Shown here: positions 45,669-54,231 of the stretch, in pieces
Numbering within the stretch: the first letter of the stretch is position 1
Layout: each line of letters opens with the position of its first letter
Assembly: GCF_000422425.1 (NCBI RefSeq)
Contig: NZ_AULT01000044.1
Location: 1 to 57,782, forward strand
Length of the DNA stretch: 57,782 nt
Direction: 5' to 3'
Source of the DNA: Oceanospirillum beijerinckii DSM 7166
GTDB lineage: Bacteria; Pseudomonadota; Gammaproteobacteria; Pseudomonadales; Halomonadaceae
Program-made: the position numbers and the translations under genes
The notes under the pieces: generated by a model
What the model saw: the letters and a program-made list of their open reading frames with translations, nothing else
What the model was told of the DNA's origin: nothing
Database searches by the model: none

Positions 45669-46418
45669 ATGCGACAACTTATTTTGTTTTTGAGTTTACT
45701 GATCAGCATACCCGCCTTAGCTGATAATAATTCAGATGATCAGATACTTAAGCTGGATTACACGGGTTTTACCATATGGTTGGATTGCGATGTGAAAGGT
45801 GCCGTTAGGTTTCGTTACAACGCTCAACGCGACACAGGTAATGCCAAACGGCACCACAAGTTTTATCTCGACAAGAACGTTCCCAAGCATTGCCAACAAA
45901 ACACCACCAAATCATATAAAGGCCAACAAAAAACCGGTCGCTATGATCGTGGCCACCTGGTACCAGCCAACCATATGGATTCGGACCCTAAAGCGATTCA
46001 TGATTCCAACTATATGACCAATATCATCCCGCAAGCGGCTAACGCTAACCGAGGCGCATGGCTCCAAACGGAAGAGATTATTGAATGCTACCGTGATATT
46101 GATGAACTACTTGTCATCGGTGGCGTAATCTGGGGAAATGACTCTTCAGATGATTACTTCTATCAAAGCCATGGTATCCGTACCCCGGATGCGATGTGGA
46201 AAGTCGTATTAAGAGGTGGCAAGGGTAATGAACGAGTAATCAGCTGGGTCGTGCCGAACACTCAAGATGCCAAGCGCAATGAACTAGACAAATACCTGGT
46301 ATCAGTCAGTGAGATAGAGAAAATGACAGGCCAGAAGGTTGGTGAAGTACCGGATTACCTGAAAGACAACAAAGCCCGTAGCTCCTGGTTAGTCCCTAAA
46401 GGCTGTAACAAAGGATAA
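45669..46418 (+). CDS. Exported DNA/RNA non-specific endonuclease (NUC1 family)
   Basis: A 249-residue secreted nuclease. A signal peptide (MRQLILFLSLLISIPALADN) is followed by the beta-beta-alpha-metal nuclease domain with the DRGH motif at 93-96 (GRYDRGHLVPANH), H96 being the general base, and the metal asparagine in YMTNIIPQAANANRG. The ATG at 45669 has GGGAG upstream and starts the signal peptide; the frame opens 30 nt earlier. It probably degrades external nucleic acid for nutrients or to thin extracellular DNA. No immunity gene is seen, consistent with export. Confidence 0.92.
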   Translation: MRQLILFLSLLISIPALADNNSDDQILKLDYTGFTIWLDCDVKGAVRFRYNAQRDTGNAKRHHKFYLDKNVPKHCQQNTTKSYKGQQKTGRYDRGHLVPANHMDSDPKAIHDSNYMTNIIPQAANANRGAWLQTEEIIECYRDIDELLVIGGVIWGNDSSDDYFYQSHGIRTPDAMWKVVLRGGKGNERVISWVVPNTQDAKRNELDKYLVSVSEIEKMTGQKVGEVPDYLKDNKARSSWLVPKGCNKG

Positions 46419-46455
46419 GAGGTTACTAACTGTACTATCCCTATGCTGCAGGAGA

Positions 46456-46494
46456 TCAGCCAGCTAACTACCTAAGACAGGCTTAGCTGGCTGA
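46456..46494. terminator. Stem-loop between the nuclease and the convergent monooxygenase gene
   Basis: TCAGCCAGCTAA (46456-46467) and TTAGCTGGCTGA (46483-46494) form a perfect 12-bp stem with a 15-nt loop. It lies between convergent genes and could serve both, though T-runs are absent. Confidence 0.55.
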
Positions 46495-46527
46495 CATCAG
46501 AGCTAATACCCGGTGTCAGTATATTCA

Positions 46528-46815
46528 CTAAAATCCGCACCCTCTCACCAACTCAGTGACTTCAATATTACAGCTTTTATACCAGCGTTTTCTGGCTCGT
46601 TCCTGAGCAGCTTGATGCTCTGGATGCTGCATCCAATCATCAAACGCTTGCTCTGTTTCCCAGTAGGAAACTGACAGTTCGGTATCCCCTTCACTACAAG
46701 TGATAAAACGCGTACAACCAAATTTTTCTGTAGCCAATTCTCTCATCCTGAAAGCAGTATTCTCGTATTCTGTATCAAAACGCTTAATTTCTGCTCTGAA
46801 AATCACAACATACAT
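46528..46815 (-). CDS. Antibiotic biosynthesis monooxygenase-like protein (ABM domain)
   Basis: A 95-residue ABM-domain protein. It begins MYVVIFRAEIKRFDTEYENT and has the family phrase ELSVSYWETEQAFDDWMQHP with EHQAAQERARKRWYK. The ATG at 46815 has AAGGGA upstream; an 11-residue longer frame is not favoured. Members are small dimeric barrels that are often quinol monooxygenases or heme-degrading-like enzymes. No specific function can be assigned. Confidence 0.85.
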   Translation of the reverse strand: MYVVIFRAEIKRFDTEYENTAFRMRELATEKFGCTRFITCSEGDTELSVSYWETEQAFDDWMQHPEHQAAQERARKRWYKSCNIEVTELVRGCGF

Positions 46816-47045
46816 TGTTGTTGGTCCCTTAGCCTGATAAGGCCGCACATTTATTTAAAGGTGGGTTCCACCAATCCTGATTAGTATTTGTATAAAAAAT
46901 AGCTAACAAACGATCAGAAGAGTCGCTTTGAACAACTATTGTTTAACAAAATGTAACACAGGGAAGCCATACAAAGAATGGGCTAATAGAACTAAAAAAT
47001 AGTGTAAAAACGTTAACTACTTGGACAAGGCGATCAGTAAAGCAC

Positions 47046-47084
47046 AAAAAAACCCGCAGCCTGCTCGTATTCAGGCAACGGGTT
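47046..47084 (-). terminator. Terminator of leuA
   Basis: AACCCG (47051-47056) pairs with CGGGTT (47079-47084), with an inner GCCTG/CAGGC; on the minus strand it is followed by a run of Ts. A second stem without a T-run, GACCGCTAT...ATAGCGGTC, lies at 47138-47174 directly behind leuA. The rest of 46816-47213 shows nothing. Confidence 0.8.
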
Positions 47085-47213
47085 AACAAGTGGTTTTGGA
47101 GGCTCATCAGCTTGTGGCTGTTAATAGCCCTCTCAACCGGACCGCTATTTGATCACTTCCGGGTGATAGCGGTCTTATCAGATGGCAAGTCTGAATTTAA
47201 TCTCTTTGGCTAA

Positions 47214-48884
47214 TCAGGCTGCAGCGACTTCCTTTACAGCTAATACAGGACTGACAGCAGCCAGTACCGCATTCAGGTTAGCCGCTACGGTATCTTCACT
47301 CACGGCGACACCGTAAACGGTCTCTTCTCCGATCTTCACCTGAACATAGGTCACTGCTTTCGCATCGCTACCAGAAGACAGGGCATGTTCACTGTATTCT
47401 GTGACTTCAATGATCTCACCCAGCTCAACCTGCAGCGCCTGAGTTAAAGCATGAATGGCACCATTGCCTTCACCTTTCAGAGCACTTTCTTCACCGGATT
47501 GGCGCACAACCGCTTCCAGGTAGTCTTTATCGCTGCGCTCCAGTTTATAGCTGACCAGTTCTGCATTCACTGGGTTTTGCAGATATGCCTGATTAAACGT
47601 ATCCCAGATCTCGGCTTGTTTAAGCTCGCGGGCTTCGGCTTCTGTTCTGGCCTGTACCTTCCTGGCGAACTCAACTTGCATCCAACGCGGAAGCTGTAAG
47701 CCGTACTCACTTTCCAGAATATAAGCCACACCACCTTTACCGGACTGGCTGTTAATACGGATCACCGCTTCATAGCTACGCCCCAGATCACGGGGATCAA
47801 TCGGCAGATAAGCGATATTCCAGGCCGAGCCTTCATCGTAAGTACTCAGGCATTTCTTAATCGCATCCTGATGACTGCCAGAGAATGCGGTATAAACCAA
47901 TTCACCGATATAAGGGTGGCGTGGATTAACAGGGATATTGGTACAGGCTTCAACCACCTCAACAATCTCTTCCGCTCCGGACAGGTCCAGTTCAGGATCA
48001 ACACCCTGGCTATAAAGGTTCATCGCCATGGTGATGATATCCATATTACCGGTACGCTCACCGTTCCCCATCAGGGTGCCTTCAACACGATCAGCACCAG
48101 CCATCACGCCCAGTTCAGCAGCGGCTACGGCACAACCTCGGTCGTTGTGGGTATGCAGGCTGATCTCAACACAGTCACGGTGTTTAATATTACGGCAGAA
48201 CCACTCGATTTGGTCTGCAAATACATTAGGTGTCGACATTTCGACGGTTGCCGGCAGGTTCAGAATAATCTTGTTGTCCTGACTTGGTCCCCATTCGGCT
48301 ACTACGGCATCACAGATCTCTACTGCGAAGTCCAGTTCTGTACCGGTAAAACTCTCTGGAGAGTACTCCAGACGCCACTCGGTATCGGTGTGATGACAAA
48401 CGCGCTCTTTCACCATGCGCACACCGGAAACCGCGATATCAACAATCTGGCTGCGCTCCATACGGAACACCTGCTCACGTTGAACGGTTGAGGTTGAGTT
48501 ATATACGTGCACAATGGCTTTCTTCACACCTTTTAACGCTTCGATAGTTCTGTCGATCAGGTGCTCACGGGCCTGGGTTAATACCTGAACAGTGACATCG
48601 TCAGGGATCATATTTTCATCAATCAGGGCACGTACAAAATCAAAATCCGGTTGAGATGCTGCAGGGAAACCCACTTCAATCTCTTTAAAACCCAGTTTAA
48701 CCAGCAAAGAGAATAGTCGCTTCTTCTGCTCAACGGTCATTGGATCGATTAGCGCCTGGTTACCGTCACGCAGGTCAACGCTACACCAGGTCGGTGCCTT
48801 GTCGATAACCTGGTCAGGCCATTGGCGATTTTCAATCTGCACAGCAGGGAAAGGGACATATTTCTTATGGTCAAAACGGTTCAC
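47214..48884 (-). CDS. leuA: 2-isopropylmalate synthase
   Basis: A 556-residue LeuA of the longer type found in pseudomonads, first enzyme of leucine synthesis: acetyl-CoA plus 2-oxoisovalerate to 2-isopropylmalate. Features: WCSVDLRDGNQALIDPM (metal and substrate site), LHTHNDRGCAVAAAELGVMA, GNGERTGNMDII, and a C-terminal leucine-feedback domain with SGSDAKAVTYVQVKI. The GTG at 48884 with AAGGAT upstream is preferred; an ATG at 48905 is possible. It is divergent from an Lrp-type regulator. A terminator follows. Confidence 0.95.
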   Translation of the reverse strand: MNRFDHKKYVPFPAVQIENRQWPDQVIDKAPTWCSVDLRDGNQALIDPMTVEQKKRLFSLLVKLGFKEIEVGFPAASQPDFDFVRALIDENMIPDDVTVQVLTQAREHLIDRTIEALKGVKKAIVHVYNSTSTVQREQVFRMERSQIVDIAVSGVRMVKERVCHHTDTEWRLEYSPESFTGTELDFAVEICDAVVAEWGPSQDNKIILNLPATVEMSTPNVFADQIEWFCRNIKHRDCVEISLHTHNDRGCAVAAAELGVMAGADRVEGTLMGNGERTGNMDIITMAMNLYSQGVDPELDLSGAEEIVEVVEACTNIPVNPRHPYIGELVYTAFSGSHQDAIKKCLSTYDEGSAWNIAYLPIDPRDLGRSYEAVIRINSQSGKGGVAYILESEYGLQLPRWMQVEFARKVQARTEAEARELKQAEIWDTFNQAYLQNPVNAELVSYKLERSDKDYLEAVVRQSGEESALKGEGNGAIHALTQALQVELGEIIEVTEYSEHALSSGSDAKAVTYVQVKIGEETVYGVAVSEDTVAANLNAVLAAVSPVLAVKEVAAA

Positions 48885-49204
48885 GGTGAAATCCTTATTT
48901 ATCATCACAGCAAAATTAAATATGTTGGCAGGTGCAATACGCTGCCCTTATCAGCAGGCTCTTGTGGAGCGCTATACCACACAAAAAACGCGTCCTTGTG
49001 GGACACATTGGCTAATTTCTGCCAACGAAAACAAGTATATAGCAATGTCTGCGCATAAAGATTGCGAATATTAGAGAAAAAATGGATTTTTGGACAATTT
49101 TTATTCACCATTAAAAATAAATACGCAATATTATTGCAAGCTCCAAAAATAGCACGCTATATTAACCGTATATTTCGTAGTTTTAAGCAAATCAGGGCTA
49201 ATTT

Positions 49205-49678
49205 ATGAAGCTGGATCGCACCGATAGAAGAATTTTGGATGAACTGCAAAAAGACAGCAGTATCAGTAATCAGGATCTGGCAGAGAAAGTAGGCCTGTCC
49301 CCCTCCCCCTGCTCACGCCGGGTCAAACAGTTGGAAGAAGACGGCTATATTGATCGCTATGTTGCACGATTAAACCAATCACAGCTGGATTTGAAGCTCA
49401 CCGCTTATATCCAGATCGCACTGGATCGCCATACACCGGATCGTTTTGAAGAGTTTGATAAAACCGTGCGTAACTGCCCGGAAGTGGTGGAATGTTATCT
49501 GGTCACCGGTCAATCCGCCGATTACACCGTCAAAGTCATCGTACCGGATATGGAGTACTACCAAAAGTTCCTGCTTGATACTATCACTCAAATTCCAGGG
49601 GTTACCGGTGTTCATTCCAGTTTTGTGATGAGAAAAATAGTGGATAATACTGAGGTGTCACTACAGCATCTTAGCTGA
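49205..49678 (+). CDS. Lrp/AsnC-family transcriptional regulator
   Basis: A 157-residue Lrp-family regulator. The helix-turn-helix is at residues 5-42 (TDRRILDELQKDSSISNQDL, VGLSPSPCSRRVKQLE) and the ligand-binding RAM domain follows (VVECYLVTGQSADYTVKVIV, GVTGVHSSFVMRKI). It lies divergent from leuA, 320 bp away, in an AT-rich gap that probably holds its binding sites, and may regulate leuA with leucine or another amino acid as signal. Confidence 0.92.
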   Translation: MKLDRTDRRILDELQKDSSISNQDLAEKVGLSPSPCSRRVKQLEEDGYIDRYVARLNQSQLDLKLTAYIQIALDRHTPDRFEEFDKTVRNCPEVVECYLVTGQSADYTVKVIVPDMEYYQKFLLDTITQIPGVTGVHSSFVMRKIVDNTEVSLQHLS

Positions 49679-49737
49679 TATATCCAGCCAGTACTTTTCA
49701 CTCAACCTGGAAACGCTTCCTGATCCATTCCAGACTT

Positions 49738-49770
49738 TTAAAAGCGCACCTAAGGCGTGCGTTTTTTTAA
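49738..49770 (+). terminator. Terminator of the Lrp-family gene
   Basis: AAAGCGCAC (49741-49749) pairs with GTGCGTTTT (49757-49765, one G-T) and the T-run continues to 49768. Confidence 0.75.
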
Positions 49771-49965
49771 AATCCAAACCGACACTGCATCATTTATATA
49801 CGTGATTTAACCGTGCTGTATTAACTTCATCCCTCTGTAAACGACCCAACCAACTGAAATTAAACAACAAAATAAAAACCTAAACTTTTGGCCTATTCTT
49901 TGCGATAGCACAGGTACAGCACGAAGAATTTTCTTGCTCACTTTATGCCCAATTAGGAGCTTGTT

Positions 49966-50382
49966 ATGCAAAACATTAAAGCCAAGGATTTTATGGATCC
50001 AGCCCCACTTGCTATTGAGCCTGATACCGGTGTGATTCGAGCACTGCGCAAACTATTATCAGCGAAAGTATCCGGTGCTCCTGTAGTCGACCAGGAACAG
50101 CATCTGGTGGGCTTTATCTCAGAAGCGGATTGTATGCGCGGCACCCTAATGGGGAGTTATTACACCAGTGTCGGCGAACTGGTTAGAGATCGCATGACTA
50201 CAGAAGTTGAGAGTATTGGCCCGGAAGCTAATATCGTGGATATTGCTGAAACTTTTCTAAAAAATCACCGCAGTATTTTACCCGTGGTAAAGGAGGGTAA
50301 AGTGATCGGTCTGATTGAACGCCATGCCCTTTTAGAACAACTGATGGAACATATCGATCACAATGAAAACCTGGTCGCCTAA
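49966..50382 (+). CDS. Two-CBS-domain protein
   Basis: A 138-residue protein made of a pair of CBS domains: IKAKDFMDPAPLAIEPDTGV ... GAPVVDQEQHLVGFISEADC, then VRDRMTTEVESIGPEANIVD ... RSILPVVKEGKVIGLIERHA. TAGGAG precedes the ATG. CBS pairs bind adenosine nucleotides or similar and often sense energy state. There is no attached effector domain. It stands alone and ends at a stem-loop. Confidence 0.92.
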   Translation: MQNIKAKDFMDPAPLAIEPDTGVIRALRKLLSAKVSGAPVVDQEQHLVGFISEADCMRGTLMGSYYTSVGELVRDRMTTEVESIGPEANIVDIAETFLKNHRSILPVVKEGKVIGLIERHALLEQLMEHIDHNENLVA

Positions 50383-50428
50383 GCCTGTCTCAGGTTATCA
50401 CCGACATGTATAGCAAAGATAAAGATGA

Positions 50429-50460
50429 GTGTTTGATATGACTCCCTCATCAAACACTTC
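50429..50460. terminator. Stem-loop between the CBS and AraC genes
   Basis: AGTGTTTGAT (50429-50438) and ATCAAACACT (50450-50459) form a 10-bp stem between convergent genes. It likely ends the CBS transcript. Confidence 0.6.
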
Positions 50461-50508
50461 ATTATCAAGCCTGGGTGATATATGAGAGAATATTGTTAAA
50501 ACCTACTG

Positions 50509-51345
50509 TTAAAGAACCATTTTTTTGAAATAACGACCAGGCGTTTTACCAAGAGCCTGACGAAACATGGCCACAAAAGCACTATTGCTCTTATAACCCA
50601 GTTCAATGGAAACCTCTGTCACACTAGTGCCTTGCTCCAAACGATGAACTGCAACCTGAAGTAATAATTGCTTACGCCATTGCTGAAAACTCATCCCTGT
50701 TTCTTTAATAAATAATCGACTCAGAGTGCGTATACTGGCTCCGGCATAGTCCGCCCAATGGTTCAATCCAAGCTCAGCTTGTGGCTTTTGAATCATCGCC
50801 TGCATCACTTTCTGCAAACGACGATCTTCTGCACCAGGCAGATACAACAAAGAGGGTTTCAAACCTTCAAGCTCATCAAGAATAACAGCACAAATTCTTG
50901 CTGCAGGACTATCTGTTTCATAGTCCGCACCAAAGTCAGCTACCCGCATAATAAGTTCCCTGAGTAAAGGCGTCATATCTAACACGCTGCACTGATTGGG
51001 GAATCGGCCTAAACAAGCCGGATCAACAAACAGGTGCCGGATTTCTGCATCGACCTCAGCGGTGACCGAGTGACTCATATTACCTGGAATCCATACGGCC
51101 TGAGAGGATGGAATCACCCAACAACCGTCCTCAGTATAAACTTTGATGATTCCGGCTGTGGCATAAGCCAGTTGCCCACGAATATGACGATGAGAGTCCA
51201 ACTCATTGCTAGATAAGATAGTGTCTTTAATGCCTAAAATTGGACATTTGGGGTTATCTAACCCTCCAATGTTGGATCTGTTCCTAGGAGCACACGGTGA
51301 CCTAACCACCTGATTATTTGTCCTATATTCGATATTATTTGGCAT
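50509..51345 (-). CDS. AraC-family transcriptional regulator
   Basis: A 278-residue AraC-family protein. The N-terminal cupin has DSHRHIRGQLAYATAGIIKV and SSQAVWIPGNMSHSV; the C-terminal double helix-turn-helix has DYAGASIRTLSRLFIKETGM and VSIELGYKSNSAFVAMFRQA with the usual LGKTPGRYF ending. GAAGGCGA precedes the ATG. The cupin style resembles NimR/YdeO-like regulators. It is divergent from the SLC13-type transporter, 90 bp away, and probably controls it. Confidence 0.92.
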   Translation of the reverse strand: MPNNIEYRTNNQVVRSPCAPRNRSNIGGLDNPKCPILGIKDTILSSNELDSHRHIRGQLAYATAGIIKVYTEDGCWVIPSSQAVWIPGNMSHSVTAEVDAEIRHLFVDPACLGRFPNQCSVLDMTPLLRELIMRVADFGADYETDSPAARICAVILDELEGLKPSLLYLPGAEDRRLQKVMQAMIQKPQAELGLNHWADYAGASIRTLSRLFIKETGMSFQQWRKQLLLQVAVHRLEQGTSVTEVSIELGYKSNSAFVAMFRQALGKTPGRYFKKMVL

Positions 51346-51434
51346 TTTATCGCCTTCGTCACTTCTTAATTAGCGGCATAATGGGTTCAGCGGACTCTGA
51401 CGAGTCATTATACTAATTCCCACAGGAGGTGATT

Positions 51435-52877
51435 ATGTTGAGCGAAAACAATATGAATCAACCCAAACTGAGTTTATTAGCCCGGTTAACCAAGCTTCAG
51501 CCATCAAGCATCAAGCCGGTACTGGCACTCAGCTTGATTACAGTCATATGTGCAACCTTTTTCATAAGTCCAGTAGCAAGCTATCTGGACTTTAACCAAT
51601 CTACATCAGCCACACTGGTTGCAAGCATTATAGTTCTGTTTGCCACCAGTGTGATTCCTGAACCTATTACAGCATTATTACTCATGGTGTTGGCCATGCT
51701 GCTATCCATTGCACCAGCTGATGTTGTTTTTTCCGGTTTTGCTTCTACTGCCTGCTGGCTAATTTTCTCAGGTTTAGTGATCGGCATCGCAATTACAGAA
51801 ACAGGACTGGCTGCACGCATGGCCAGTGTATTTTCCCATAAGTTAGACTCAGGTTATCTGCAGCTTGTCACCGGCATCGTGGTCATTGGTATTCTATTGG
51901 GTTTTGTCATGCCCTCTTCCGTAGGCCGTGTGGTAGTCCTGATGCCAATTGTAGTAGCCATTGCCTGCAACTGCGGTTTTGATGACAACAGCAATGGCCG
52001 TATAGGACTGGTGTTAGCTGCTGCCTTTGGCTGCCATATCCCAACCTTTGCCATATTACCAGCCAATATCCCTAATATGGTCATGATAGGCACAGCAGAA
52101 ACTATCCATCAATGGACACCTAAATATGCGGAATACCTTCTTCTGCATTTTCCTGTCCTGGGGGCCTTGAAATCAGTTCTGTTGATAGCGCTGATTCTAT
52201 GGCTTTATCCTGATCAGCCTAAAGCCAGTAATCAGCAAAAAAGCTCCGAAAGAGTCAGTCGAAATGAATATATGCTGATAGCCGTTATGTCAGTAACCCT
52301 GCTGATGTGGGTAACGGATTCTATTCACCATATCTCATCCGCTTGGGTAGGCTTAGCAGCAGCGACTTTACTGCTAATGCCTAAAATTGGCTTAGTTAGT
52401 CAGGATAGTTTTAGTAGAAAGGTGAATGTAAACTCATTACTGGTGGTTTCGGGCTTATTGGCTCTTGGAGCTATCATTAACCATACGGGACTGGGGGCAC
52501 TGCTGGCTGATCAGTTAGTCGATAAACTGCCCTTACAACAAGGTGATGATCTACAGAACTTTATCGCTTTATCCATGACTGCACTTTTTGTCGGAATTAG
52601 CGGAACCCTGGCATCGGTTCCTGCTTTACTTACACCGATGGCAGAACAACTGAGCGCTAATACCGGTTTTAGTTTGGAAGCCGTTTTGATGACACAAGTT
52701 TTTGGTTTCTCAACAGTGGTACTCCCCTACCAGTCAGTCCCCTTACTGATGGCTCTACCTCTAGGTGGAGTAGCTATTGGTCATGCGGCTAAACTGTGTC
52801 TCTATTTAGCCGCCGCTACAATTCTGTTGTTGTTACCTCTTAACTATCTATGGTGGCAACTGCTTGGTTGGATCTGA
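51435..52877 (+). CDS. SLC13/DASS-type anion transporter
   Basis: A 480-residue membrane protein with about 12 membrane segments, similar to the divalent anion:sodium symporter group (citrate, dicarboxylate, sulfate). Family-like spots are TACWLIFSGLVIGIAITETG, GFVMPSSVGRVVVLMPIVVA and a later AILPANIPNMVMIGTAETIH where the SNT-type motif is replaced by an N-x-P-N pattern. The ATG at 51435 has AGGAGG upstream. The ligand is not clear. It is divergent from the AraC gene and convergent with the EamA gene. Confidence 0.82.
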   Translation: MLSENNMNQPKLSLLARLTKLQPSSIKPVLALSLITVICATFFISPVASYLDFNQSTSATLVASIIVLFATSVIPEPITALLLMVLAMLLSIAPADVVFSGFASTACWLIFSGLVIGIAITETGLAARMASVFSHKLDSGYLQLVTGIVVIGILLGFVMPSSVGRVVVLMPIVVAIACNCGFDDNSNGRIGLVLAAAFGCHIPTFAILPANIPNMVMIGTAETIHQWTPKYAEYLLLHFPVLGALKSVLLIALILWLYPDQPKASNQQKSSERVSRNEYMLIAVMSVTLLMWVTDSIHHISSAWVGLAAATLLLMPKIGLVSQDSFSRKVNVNSLLVVSGLLALGAIINHTGLGALLADQLVDKLPLQQGDDLQNFIALSMTALFVGISGTLASVPALLTPMAEQLSANTGFSLEAVLMTQVFGFSTVVLPYQSVPLLMALPLGGVAIGHAAKLCLYLAAATILLLLPLNYLWWQLLGWI

Positions 52878-52909
52878 GGAGAGTAAGATAAAAGCATAAA
52901 ATAATTAAA

Positions 52910-52943
52910 GGCCTCGCAGTTTTCCATAAGAAACTACGAGGCC
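52910..52943. terminator. Stem-loop after the SLC13-type gene
   Basis: GGCCTCG and CGAGGCC with inner AGTTT/AAACT form a strong stem between convergent genes, without a long T-run. Confidence 0.6.
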
Positions 52944-53036
52944 CAGTCAATAAACTAAAAACGAATACTCATTCCTCTATTATCTGCATTAGTGAAGCCA
53001 AGCATTAATGGCTATGCACCCAATATAAATATTTCT

Positions 53037-53065
53037 ATTCTCTCCAGGCGGTGGCCTGAGAGAAT
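53037..53065. terminator. Stem-loop downstream of the EamA gene
   Basis: ATTCTCTC (53037-53044) and GAGAGAAT (53058-53065) with inner AGGC/GCCT form a strong hairpin 36 bp past the EamA stop. The T-run is poor. Confidence 0.5.
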
Positions 53066-53100
53066 AACAGCATAAATGTCAAAGACTCTTGTACCAGTGC

Positions 53101-54057
53101 TTACTTAGGCGCTACAGTTTGATCAAGTACCTGGACTTCTAGAGGATGCCTTCTATCCCCCAGCTCTGCCACTAACATACCCGCAATAATGCCTATTGCA
53201 CCAAGAATACCGATAAAACCTAAAGTCTCACTTAACACCAGCCAGGCAGTGATATATGCAAAGACGGGTTCTGTAGCAAAGACCAAAGCAACTTTATAAT
53301 CCGGTAAAATTTTCTGACAGGCTGACTGGCCCCAATAGGCAAAAGCAGTACCCAATAAACCGGCTACCAGAATTGCCGCAATAATCAAAGGATCGATCAG
53401 TTGATCGACCCAGGTCATCGGCTGGGCTTCCAGATAATAAAAAGCCGGTTCTGACGACAAAACCGCTCCGGCTATACTGTAAAAGCCTACCGCCAGCAGC
53501 TGTACGACACTGAGCGCTACTACCGGTAAATGATCCACATAACGTCCGGTCATCACAATATGAATGGCAAAAGCAAAGGCACAGACCAAGACCATCAAGT
53601 CACCTTTGTTAAACTCTAACTTGTCGCCCATAGTCAGCATATATAGACCCACGGTGGCTAAAAGTACACTTAACCAAACTGTTCTGGCGACCTTTGTTCT
53701 AAAGATCAGGAAACCCAGTACAGGCACTAAAGGCACGTTTAGGCCTGTGATAAAACCGGCATTAGACACGCTGGTATGGCGCAAACCCTCTGTTTGCGCG
53801 TAAAAGCCTACAAACAGCATAAACCCCAGAATGGCGCCTTTTTGCAGCAAAGGCCAAAACTGATCGGGCCGGATCAACTCTTTGGAAAGGATTAGCAAGG
53901 GAATCAGTGATAACCCGGCCAGAGTAAAACGAAAAGCGTTAAAAGTGTGTACAGGCATCTGTTCTACTGCCATATCAATTAGTACAAACTCCGCGCCCCA
54001 GACAAAACTAACGGCAGACAATATCAGTAAAGCCGCCCGATGAGATCGGATAACCAT
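53101..54057 (-). CDS. EamA/DMT-family transporter
   Basis: A 318-residue membrane protein with ten membrane segments in two repeated EamA units, the normal architecture of drug/metabolite exporters. The first unit opens LLILSAVSFVWGAEFVLIDM and has TFNAFRFTLAGLSLIPLLIL; the second unit begins around KGDLMVLVCAFAFAIHIVMT. GGAG precedes the ATG. These often export amino acids, nucleotides or toxic metabolites. A 19-bp hairpin separates it from the NhaC gene upstream on the same strand. Confidence 0.92.
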   Translation of the reverse strand: MVIRSHRAALLILSAVSFVWGAEFVLIDMAVEQMPVHTFNAFRFTLAGLSLIPLLILSKELIRPDQFWPLLQKGAILGFMLFVGFYAQTEGLRHTSVSNAGFITGLNVPLVPVLGFLIFRTKVARTVWLSVLLATVGLYMLTMGDKLEFNKGDLMVLVCAFAFAIHIVMTGRYVDHLPVVALSVVQLLAVGFYSIAGAVLSSEPAFYYLEAQPMTWVDQLIDPLIIAAILVAGLLGTAFAYWGQSACQKILPDYKVALVFATEPVFAYITAWLVLSETLGFIGILGAIGIIAGMLVAELGDRRHPLEVQVLDQTVAPK

Positions 54058-54102
54058 AAAAACTCCATGTTTTATATTTATTTAGTTGCAGTAAAAGGAG
54101 AC

Positions 54103-54144
54103 TCCGACAAGGCTTTTGATCTACAGATCAAAAGCCTTGTCGGA
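54103..54144. repeat. 19-bp perfect hairpin between the NhaC and EamA genes
   Basis: TCCGACAAGGCTTTTGATC (54103-54121) is exactly inverted at 54126-54144 with a 4-nt loop. No T-run follows. It could be a strong mRNA-stabilising or attenuating structure, or a decayed mobile-element end. Confidence 0.75.
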
Positions 54145-54231
54145 AACAACTATTTTTTATCAGCATAAACACGAAGTACCCCCACTTCAGTAAGAAGCAG
54201 AGGCACCAGTGAAGCGTTCAGTTAAAGAGGA

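Noticed and set aside
46816-47213. Leader attenuator or riboswitch for leuA
   Set aside because: The hairpins lie downstream of leuA on its own strand, so they act as terminator or 3' structures, not as a leader.
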